This document shows, in pieces, positions 61,225 through 64,000 of a stretch of 64,000 nucleotides of DNA; position 1 is the first letter of the stretch; each line of letters starts with the position of its first letter. Location: assembly GCA_020881915.1 (NCBI GenBank), contig JAJFPB010000003.1:4464001-4528000 (forward strand). Reading direction: 5' to 3'. The notes beneath the pieces were generated by a model. The model saw nothing but the letters and a program-made list of their open reading frames with translations. It made no database searches and was not told the origin of the DNA. The stretch comes from Paramyrothecium sp. XJ0827 (lineage: Eukaryota > Ascomycota > Sordariomycetes > Hypocreales > Stachybotryaceae). The position numbers and the translations under genes are program-made.

Positions 61225-61645
61225 ATGGATCAAAAGACCGCATCTCCCGTTATGCCTCCGCAGCAGAGGTACGCATGGGGTGGTTCTTTCACGGAGGTCG
61301 AAAGCTGACGAGATTAGCAGCGAGGGTTCTACAAGCTCCCCTGACAGTCAGAACATTGACACGCACCATAACGCGCCGCCTGTTGATGTTGATGGTGTGG
61401 CCACTGTACCGCTCAAGAACCTTCAACATCGTCCTCAGTGGGTCGATTGCCCCGGCTGCCATTCAAAGGCGCAGACAAAGGTGGAGGGGCGCAGCCCAGG
61501 CATGCAGAAGTTCATGAACGTTTTTTGGTGGCCACTCCCTGGTCGGCGGCATTGGTTCGAGACAACGCGATGGTTCTGTGGAAACTGCCAGAGAGAGCTT
61601 GCCAAGCAAGGCAACGGGGGGGATTTGAAAGTTCTCATACAGTGA
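61225..61645 (+). CDS. LITAF-like zinc-ribbon protein
   Basis: Two exons (61225-61268 and 61321-61645) joined across a 52-nt intron with a CTGAC branch site encode 122 residues. The start is MDQKTASPVMPPQQ; the second exon opens with SEGSTSSPDSQ. The C-terminal half shows the LITAF arrangement: QWVDCPGC, a TKVE strand, a middle segment with MQKFMNVFWWPL, and WFCGNCQREL, so two CxxC knuckles bracket the region that inserts into membranes. LITAF proteins sit on the cytosolic face of endosomes and bind zinc and phosphoethanolamine. The middle segment here is shorter and more charged (PGRRHWFETT) than usual. The N-terminal half is proline- and serine-containing and probably disordered. Without the splice only a non-ATG start is available, so the two-exon model is preferred. 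Confidence 0.5.
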
Positions 61646-62429
61646 AAACGTGGTTGCAAGGAGTTTTGCGTTGAGTTTGGGGTAACGTATGTTCTGGGCC
61701 TTTTCTCGTAGCGTTGTTGGGGAGGGTATGCGATTCTGGACGCAAGACCAACACGATTAATATCTGCCACGCCGGGGCGCGCATTTCGCAGCCTTAAGGG
61801 CGATAAAATAGAAGCGCATCTTCACATTACACCTCAGCTGGACTGCACACCAATTAACCGCCCTACAATTGACGCTGCGCTTCCTCTACACACAAAACAA
61901 GCATTGGCTCCAGCCTTGGCCCTCTTTTGCTGGCGCTGACCTGCTGGTGGCCTTTCAGGCGGCCTAGGCCCGGCCCACCAGCGCGAAAACAGGCGCATCT
62001 GATACGTCCGCCTGAACGCCAGCGGCTAAAACATCTCCTTGTTCATCTCAGCATGCAATCCTGTGGCTGCCGTAGAAGCGTCCTGAAACTGGCCCAGATA
62101 CCGGGCTGCGCAAGATTTTTCCAAACAGCTTCTTGTCGAGTTTGATTTGTCTTGATGGGTCAAAGCTGCAATTCATATTTAGACACAGACGTCTCATGAT
62201 TTTGTGCCAAGCCAACAACGATAGACTGCCAACAGTTCATCACTTCTGGACGTAGATAAAATCCGGCACAAGTCGCACATTGTCGTGAAGATGAAAGCAA
62301 GACAATCCAATCATTCCATGCTCAACAGCTTATTGTTCACTCAATCTTCAAACTTTCGTTTCACCTGACACCGAAACCCTTCACAAACCACATCTTTCAT
62401 TCGCGTTACAGCGCCTTCACATAGTTCCA
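61646..62429. other. Intergenic region, no gene seen
   Basis: Short frames on both strands, such as a 72-codon plus frame at 61927-62145, lack domain features. The region lies between two genes on the same strand and may include the leader of the next one. Confidence 0.5.
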
Positions 62430-62906
62430 ATGTCCAACGCGGTAGTTTTGCGGCGCGGCCACGTCGATATCGACAACAGAATGTCTTACATGCGCACCGA
62501 CGGGCTCCCTTTTCCTTACAACTACCACAAGGAACGGCCAACAAGGAAAAGGTCGCCGCTGATCATCTGCGTCCACCACCGAAGCTGCAGCTCATGCATG
62601 TGTGTGAACTCTCGAGACGAGCAAATGATGACCAGTCGCGCCTACTGCGACCCTTCCGGCAATAAATGGCAACAGTTGCCGCAACATCAAGACTACCATG
62701 CTGCACAGTACGGAAGTCAAGCCATGGTTGTCTCGGCGCAACCCCGACCGTACATCACTGAGGCTATTCATCCACAGCAGTACCCAGTACGGCCATATTA
62801 CGCAGCACCAGCTGCTGGTGCTCTTACGTACAAACCACAGGTGTATCAGGATGCAAGGGGGAGGCTGTATACAGTAGACGCGTATGGGAGGTCCGTGTGG
62901 ATGTGA
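62430..62906 (+). CDS. Small Tyr/Pro/Gln-rich protein, unknown function
   Basis: The open frame spans 158 residues from the ATG at 62430. The C-terminal 70 residues look conserved in style: Tyr, Pro, Gln and Ala-rich (PRPYITEAIHPQQYPVRPYY), ending in the compact ARGRLYTVDAYGRSVWM. The N-terminal half is basic and Cys-containing and may be partly leader or contain an unrecognised intron; an internal ATG at about 62625 could be the true start of a shorter protein. I recognise no domain. No signal peptide or membrane helix is visible. Confidence 0.5.
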   Translation: MSNAVVLRRGHVDIDNRMSYMRTDGLPFPYNYHKERPTRKRSPLIICVHHRSCSSCMCVNSRDEQMMTSRAYCDPSGNKWQQLPQHQDYHAAQYGSQAMVVSAQPRPYITEAIHPQQYPVRPYYAAPAAGALTYKPQVYQDARGRLYTVDAYGRSVWM

Positions 62907-63859
62907 GGAGCTATGCCTAGTGAATTGATGCGACCAAAAACACAATGGAGTAACGAGACCATGGAAATAATGTATGATAATTCGACCACATGTCGTTTTG
63001 GGCAAGGGAAGGGAAGAGCATGTCTTATTTTTAATCATCCTATAGCGCTTTCGGTGTCTTCAAATGCAATCCTCCTGCTGATATATAACCGTGTTCCATC
63101 CCGGCTATTGATTAACTCATCAGGAGACGATGCCGCAGCTCCACCAGCGGCGGTAGCACAAAAGCGGTTATTAGCCTAGATACTAGACTAGTAGTAGCCG
63201 AAGCTGGACGGCAATCTGGCCGATCCCGTTCCCGTCGCTAACCGCCCCCCTTCCCCTCTCTCATTTGCCGCTCGAATCGTAACTAGGGCGCAGCTTCGTC
63301 TTGCATTTGTTCAACATGTGCTTCCCGGAGGTAACGCCCGAATCTGGACAAGTTTGACTTGTGCACAAATGCGCGCAAAGTACTCCGTAACCCGCGTCCA
63401 GACTCCTTTTTGCTGCCGTAACGCACCCGACAATGGACACTCGGGCTTGCGGAATAGTCCAAGACACGGGTTGGGCGTTTGATCCAACCCGATCGATCAG
63501 GGCAGCCGTGCTGCTTCCACGTTTCCTTGTGCCGCACAGCCAATCAAACAACACCCAATAGCCGGCAACGGGGTCCCTGGCGTCTTCTGAAGCATCACTT
63601 GGGGTCGCCATTTATGGAACCTGCTGCATAGATCGACCGTCCAGCTCGGGTCATGGCCCTTCAGCCCGGATCATCCTCGGAGACCCTTAAATTGCACATG
63701 CTTGCCCGTCTCCGCAGTTTGTTGGGAGCTTGGGGCAACCGGTAGCTGCGACAAATGAGAGTGAGGCTATTTCTGTTCCTCGGGCCTACATCCAACTCCA
63801 TTGCTCCTCTTTGCTTGTGGAAGAGTCACCCACCCCACCTCTCGGTAGTTGTGAATGAC
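62907..63859. other. Intergenic region, no gene seen
   Basis: Frames on the minus strand (63261-63611) have no recognisable features. The right half, from about 63.7 kb, is probably the promoter and leader of the gene that starts at 63860. Confidence 0.5.
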
Positions 63860-64000
63860 ATGACGATGAGTCGACACGCAGCAGCAGCGCTTCTCAGGAC
63901 GGCTTCGTCGTCGTCAAGACCACGAGTCGCCGCGAATTGCTCTGTCTTTCTCGCCTCCAACACATTTCTCACACGACATGCGGGCCATCGGATGTCCACA
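63860..64000 (+). CDS. 5' end of a probable mitochondrially targeted protein (runs off the window)
   Basis: The last 141 bases encode 47 in-frame codons without a stop, starting ATG ACG ATG (the second ATG, at 63866, is equally plausible). The peptide is rich in Arg, Ser and Ala and contains no acidic residue (for example SRHAAAALLRTASSSSRPR and FLTRHAGHRMST), which is the profile of a mitochondrial presequence. The mature protein lies beyond the window, so its identity is unknown. The region before the ATG is pyrimidine-rich, like other leaders here. Confidence 0.5.
   Translation, partial: MTMSRHAAAALLRTASSSSRPRVAANCSVFLASNTFLTRHAGHRMST

Noticed and set aside
1..64000. CRISPR arrays, bacterial operons, integrons or phage genes
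   Set aside because: No spaced direct repeats, ribosome-binding-site-led gene strings or prokaryotic families were seen; spliced genes show the DNA is fungal.

Overview
The window is nuclear DNA from a filamentous ascomycete (Pezizomycotina, most likely a Sordariomycete). Genes are interrupted by short GT-AG introns of about 50-135 nt, most with a CTRAC-like branch site. Intergenic distances are long. The proteome is typically fungal: an APSES factor, an Arp1 centractin, a GH76/Dfg5 mannosidase, a Par32-like protein, DUF7924 and DUF7580 proteins. One pseudogene carries stops of the kind left by repeat-induced point mutation. The exact genus cannot be read from the sequence. All exon models come from reading splice signals by eye and checking that frames join.

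Layout. Bases 1-9.7 kb hold no gene I can support. A one-pass membrane protein sits at 9.7-10.7 kb (minus), followed by another empty stretch to 16.9 kb. A conserved housekeeping block follows: an Mbp1-type cell-cycle transcription factor (16978-19247, minus), divergent from the dynactin actin-related protein Arp1 (20035-21346), then a Par32-like GRGGxGN-repeat protein (22282-22752, minus), a MYND-finger protein (25976-26680, minus) and a GPI-anchored GH76 mannosidase of the Dfg5/Dcw1 type (28735-30300). A possible tiny CxxC/CxxC protein lies at 27.6 kb.

From 31 kb the content becomes accessory: a divergent casein-kinase-1-like gene with an altered catalytic loop, a DUF7924 protein, and a secreted or luminal PAF-acetylhydrolase-like esterase. 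A tRNA-Val(AAC) and the ER-Golgi protein Erv41 interrupt this run. At 38.8-43.2 kb a C2H2 zinc-finger protein ending in a Bem1-like PX domain is transcribed divergently from a DUF7580 protein across only 248 bp. A decayed gene with an internally duplicated module lies at 44.5-45.4 kb. A hexose-type sugar transporter (48503-50396) contains a 15-nt exon. At 54.6-58.8 kb (minus) a protein with a complete trypsin-like His/Asp/Ser signature runs in frame into the first exon of a Pho84-like MFS transporter. It faces a divergent membrane-anchored fungal protein (59210-60313). A LITAF-like zinc-ribbon protein (61225-61645), a small Tyr/Pro/Gln-rich protein (62430-62906) and the start of a mitochondrially targeted protein (63860 to the window edge) close the window.

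The strongest candidates for undescribed biology are the two head-to-head accessory pairs (C2H2-PX with DUF7580; trypsin-like protein with the membrane protein). Both resemble the modular, fast-evolving fungal signalling or self/non-self repertoire, but that functional reading is inference only. [Form note: the original gave a confidence only for the first feature; 0.5 on every later feature is a placeholder required by the schema.]
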